Assembly (NCBI GenBank): GCA_946800325.1
Contig: OX326956.1
Location: 41,909,052 to 41,973,051, forward strand
Length of the DNA: 64,000 nt
DNA from: Luzula sylvatica
Taxonomy: Eukaryota; Streptophyta; Magnoliopsida; Poales; Juncaceae
Reading direction: 5' to 3'
The notes under the pieces were generated by a model. That model saw only the letters and a list, made by a program, of their open reading frames with translations, searched no databases and was not told where the DNA came from. Position 1 is the stretch's first letter; each line of letters begins with the position of its first letter. The position numbers were made by a program, and so were the translations under genes. Shown piece after piece: positions 60,365 through 64,000 of the stretch.

Positions 60365-60748
60365 AAATTTATTGGAGAAGGCTTTAAATCCTCCTTCCAA
60401 TTTTATATTTATACTCAGAATTTTTTTACAATTCCCACGACTTTGTCTCTTACATTTTCTTATAATCTTTAAACCTATAATAAATTTTTGAAGTTGCTCA
60501 TAAAAAAATACAATTTCTATTTTTTCTTGGAAGCTTCCTTCTTCTTCTGGCCCACGACAGGCCCATCTTGCAATTCCATGCTATTCCCCAAGCGCCATGC
60601 CTTTTAATTGGCACCGAAAAGGCCTCTTGGGACTCTGCCCCTTCACTCATGCTCTTCACTTCTTTTTTGGTCTGTTCACATGGGATGTCTCCTCCCCTTT
60701 GCCTCTTTAACTTCTTTCCTTCTTCACGAAGCTTCATTCTCCATCTTT
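60365..60748 (-). other. 3' flank of the LINE / upstream region of the peptide gene
   Basis: Sequence between the LINE stop codon and the poly-A run at 60348-60361. It may be LINE 3' untranslated sequence, ending in that poly-A, or partly host promoter with the LINE ending at the A-rich stretch near 60510-60535. No ORF of interest. Confidence 0.4.
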
Positions 60749-63700
60749 TCACTCCTGATTCGTTTCTTCCTCTTCACCATTAGAGATCTTGCTCACTGCT
60801 CTTATATAGAGCTCCCATTCCGCTATTACCTTGTTTGCGAGGCTTTCCTCTTCTTGCTTCTCCGACGAAAAAGCCCTTGAGCACCTCTCTCTCCACATCG
60901 CGTGACAGAAGCTCGCGAAGAGACTTCTTTGATTCTTGTCCTTTTTCGTCTGAAGCACCTCTTCGTACCAGACCTCAATCGGTTTGTGCAGTAGCTGCGT
61001 CAGATCTAACGCACCTAAGACTAGCACCCAATGCCTCTTCACAAATTCACACTCACAGAACAGATGCTGTACCGATTCCTCTTTTTTTGAGCATAAGAAG
61101 CACCGATTCGTGAGAGGTACCCCTCTTTTCTTCAGATTATCAATAGTTAAGATACTATTTTGCTTTGCTAACCACATCCAGATTTGCATACGAGGTGGTA
61201 CCCGAAGCGACCAAACGTTGTTTAACTCGCTCTTAACGAAGACTCCTAGCGTTACTATTTTGTACGCAGAACTGGTTGAGAAGCTTTTTTTCTTCCCCCA
61301 ATTCCATGTTAACTCATCTTCCTCCTCTGTTTCTTCCCATCTTACTAAGTTAAGTATCTCTTTCACTTTATTCAATTCGGTTTTTGCTTTTTCTGTCATT
61401 ACTTCTCTGAACCAGCTCTCTATTCTGCCGCATCTTTTGAACTCATTTACTGATCCGTTTTTTTTCAATGCATGTGAAACAAGAGAAGGGAAGCGATTGG
61501 CTAATTTCCCCTCCCCCCAGTCACTATGCCAAAAATTCGCTTGGTTTCCATTCTGCAATTTGAAAGAAGAGTTGGAGAAAAAGAACTCAAGATTGGATTT
61601 GACTGCGCTCCAAAAGTACGAGTCTTCTTTGCTTGTCTCTCCGAATTCACCTTCGTTGATGTTGCTTACTAGGTACTTCCACCCCAGTTCTCCCTTATTA
61701 GCATAATTTTTCCAAATCCATTTCATTTGCATTACTGTGTTGAATGTTTTCAGGTTCAGCAATCCCAATCCTCCTCCTTTTTTGGGTCTGCAAATCTTTT
61801 TCCAAGCTACCAGCGGGTAACCTGTCTCCTTATTTCCTCTCCACAGATATTCTCTCCTCAGTTTATCGATCTCGTTTATTGCCCATATCGGGAACGTGAA
61901 CACCGTGAAATAGTACATTGGTATTGCCGAGATTATGGAGTTTATGAGCACTACTCTGCCCGCAATCGATAGTTGTGAGCCTCTCCACCCCTTCAATTTT
62001 TTCCTTATTTTTTCTATTAATTCCTCATAAATTACTCTTTGCGGTTTATTTACTTGCAGCGGGTACCCTAGGTATCTAAAGGGCATTTGGGCTTCTTCAC
62101 AGCCAAGTTCTCTTGCTATTTCTAGTCTGTCCACCACATTCTCTGATATTAACGTAAACTCTGATTTCTCGAAATTAATTTTTAATCCCGATTGATCCCC
62201 AAAAATATTTAACAAATATTTTATTCTTCTTACTTGAATCAGATCAGGTTTGATGAGGTATAAGCTATCATCAGCATAGAAGAGGCTAGCTTGTACTTCT
62301 CTCAAAGGTCTGTCTATGAAGTTCTCAGCTACCATTTTTTCTAGGACTCTTCCCATTGTGTCCATGGCTAAGATAAAGAGGTGGGGGGGTAGCGGGTCCC
62401 CCTGCCTGACCCCTCTGGATAAATGAATTGACTTGCCTGGTATTCCATTTATTAGTATTTTTGCTGATCCTCCCAGCACATACCTTCTCATCCAGCCAAT
62501 CCACTTCCTCTCAAACCCTCTTGCTTGCAACACTTCTCCTATGAAATCCCACGATATTGAATCGAACGCTTTCTGGATATCCGCTTTAAATAAAAGCGTT
62601 GGTTGTTTGGTATATGTGGCTTTATGAATTGCCTCTCTGGCATATACGTAACAGTCAGAGATCTCTCTGGTTTTGATGAATCCCAATTGATTCGGAAGGA
62701 TGAGTTTGTTAATAACCGATTTGAGTCGATTGGCCAGGGTTTTTGACATAATTTTTTGTATGCTTGAGATGAGACTTATGGGTCGAAAGTCTTTTGGTGA
62801 CGTGGCTCCCTCCTTTTTGGGAATTAAGGATATAAAAGATTGCGAGAAACTTTCTAGCCCCTCTTCTCTCTCTAACACCCTTGTGAGACAATCGTGAATT
62901 TCTTCTCTGAGCTCAGGCCAAAAATATTTGTAGAATTCCCCGTTAAAACCATGTGGGCCAGGTGATTTATTATTGCTCCATTTTCTTATAACCTCATCTA
63001 ATTCTTCTGCTGCAATTGGGCTTGTTAAGAGTGATAGATCTGTGTCGGTTCGAAATAGGGTTTTCAGATCGATTATGCTTGCACTTATCGGTTGATTTGG
63101 CTTTTTTCCGATTATGTCCCTGAAGAAGTTGAAAAACACGTTAGCCTTTTCTTTGTGTGTGGTTACTTGAGTGTTTGAGCTTGGGTCCAGGACTGAGGGT
63201 ATCATCATTTTTGTTTTCCTTGTTGTTGCATAGCTTTGGAAGAAACGTGTATTACAATCACCCTCCTTGGCCCATCGTACTTTGGCTCGCTGCTTCCAGT
63301 ACTCTTCATTTTTTAAGGTCAGCTCTTTAAATCTTCTCTTCGCTAATTCTCTAATTAATTTTTCATTTTCTGATAAAATTCTCATCTCACTTTTGCAATC
63401 AATCCAGCTTATTAAATATTTACAATTTTTTATGTAACTCTTTGCATTTCTTCTTCTGTTTTTTTCCCAATTTTGCAGTTTGACCCCCAAGCTTGAAAGT
63501 TTCTGGCTCAGTTGGTGCATGTTACAAGCTTTTGATTGTTGTAGATGATTTTTGATGATTGCTAAGGCTTCTGCATTTGATAGCCAGTTGTTTTCGAACC
63601 TAAAGCTTTGGTGGATTGGGAAGTTAGTTTGGGACTGGAGTAGGATTGGTACGTGATCGGAACAAGTGTTAGCGAGGGATCTTTGCGTTGAATTCGGGAA

Positions 63701-64000
63701 CTTTTGTTGCCATCTGGTGTTGTACAAGAATCGGTCTAGCCTTGCTTGTGCTTTTGAGTTGCTCCATGTGAATCTTTTGCCTTTTAAGGGGGGATCGATG
63801 AGCTCACATTCGTTAATGAAAGCATTAAATAGTTTGCAATCCTCGAGAGATCTCGTTACATCTCCTGTTCTCTCACTTACTGAGGTAACCATGTTATAGT
63901 CTCCTAGGATTATCCATGCTTTATTAACTTTTTTACTAATATCTTTTAACTCTAGCAGGAATCTTTCTTTTTCCTCTCTTGTTTGCGGCCCGTAAACTCC
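60749..64000 (-). mobile_element. LINE (L1-type non-LTR retrotransposon) ORF2, open to the window edge
   Basis: The frame runs from the right edge to a stop at 60749; the Met at 63892 is internal, because the same frame is open upstream (GVYGPQTREEKERFLLEL, then GDYNMVTS) and shows the endonuclease core. Domains in order: C-terminal half of an APE-type endonuclease (FTWSN, RLDRFL, SDHVPI); reverse transcriptase (LIPKKEGATSPKDFRPISL, NQLGFIKTREISDCY, KADIQKAFDSISW, GVRQGDPLPPHLFIL, catalytic YADD at about 62265-62280); and the zinc-binding zf-RVT domain (CFLCSKKEESVQHLFCEC, about 61000-61060). At least 1083 codons with no stop, so the visible part is intact. The N-terminal endonuclease and ORF1 are outside the window. 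Confidence 0.95.

Noticed and set aside
60984..61706. Plus-strand 240-codon frame
   Set aside because: Antisense shadow of the LINE ORF, which has clear reverse transcriptase and zf-RVT motifs.

Overview
The window is nuclear DNA of a flowering plant, probably a eudicot. Intron-rich plant genes (GT-AG introns, AT-rich intergenic DNA) are separated by large amounts of transposon sequence. I recognise no operons, plastid or mitochondrial genes, rRNA, tRNA or CRISPR. The species cannot be named from the sequence.

Layout. 1-3.7 kb: minus-strand pseudogene of an M1 aminopeptidase (APM1 type) whose zinc-binding motif is cut and whose frame is broken. 3.7-6.5 kb: no firm gene. 6.5-21.3 kb: a Helitron-rich, low-complexity block into which a nearly intact 10.65-kb Athila-like Ty3/gypsy retrotransposon (7325-17975, minus) inserted recently; its LTRs and the 5-bp duplication GTCAA are clear. 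21.3-26.3 kb: AT-rich DNA with foldback elements, microsatellites and an array of short palindromes. 26.5-37.1 kb: three plus-strand class II cytosolic small heat-shock protein genes, two of them recent duplicates, separated by DNA transposon remnants. 37.4-40.2 kb: an NSUN5-type rRNA cytosine-C5 methyltransferase (minus, 13 exons). 40.3-48 kb: a run of MITEs and a 3.1-kb Mutator-like element with long inverted repeats. 48.3-48.7 kb: a small uncharacterised ORF. 49.7-52.0 kb: protein phosphatase 2A catalytic subunit (plus, 6 exons, 306 aa). 53.0-55.0 kb: CLP1-type polynucleotide kinase/pre-mRNA cleavage factor (minus, 9 exons, 434 aa). 55-59.9 kb: MITEs, a hAT-like element and the remains of an unrecognised gene. 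59.9-60.3 kb: a two-exon gene for a predicted 68-aa secreted proline-rich peptide (minus). 60.7 kb to the right edge: an open LINE (non-LTR retrotransposon) ORF on the minus strand.

The cellular genes are housekeeping or stress genes (protein phosphatase, rRNA methylation, mRNA 3'-end processing, heat-shock chaperones) with no obvious joint pathway. The small heat-shock genes are the one functional cluster, and the two duplicates keep matching heat-shock-element promoters. The most unusual signals are two independent arrays of short palindromes (CCGTTACAACGG type in the Athila-like element; GCGTCATGACGC type at 24.1-24.3 kb), the secreted-peptide gene with a LINE next to its promoter, and the catalytic deletion in the aminopeptidase copy. 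Exon boundaries were placed by hand from splice sites, reading phase and family knowledge; no alignment was run.
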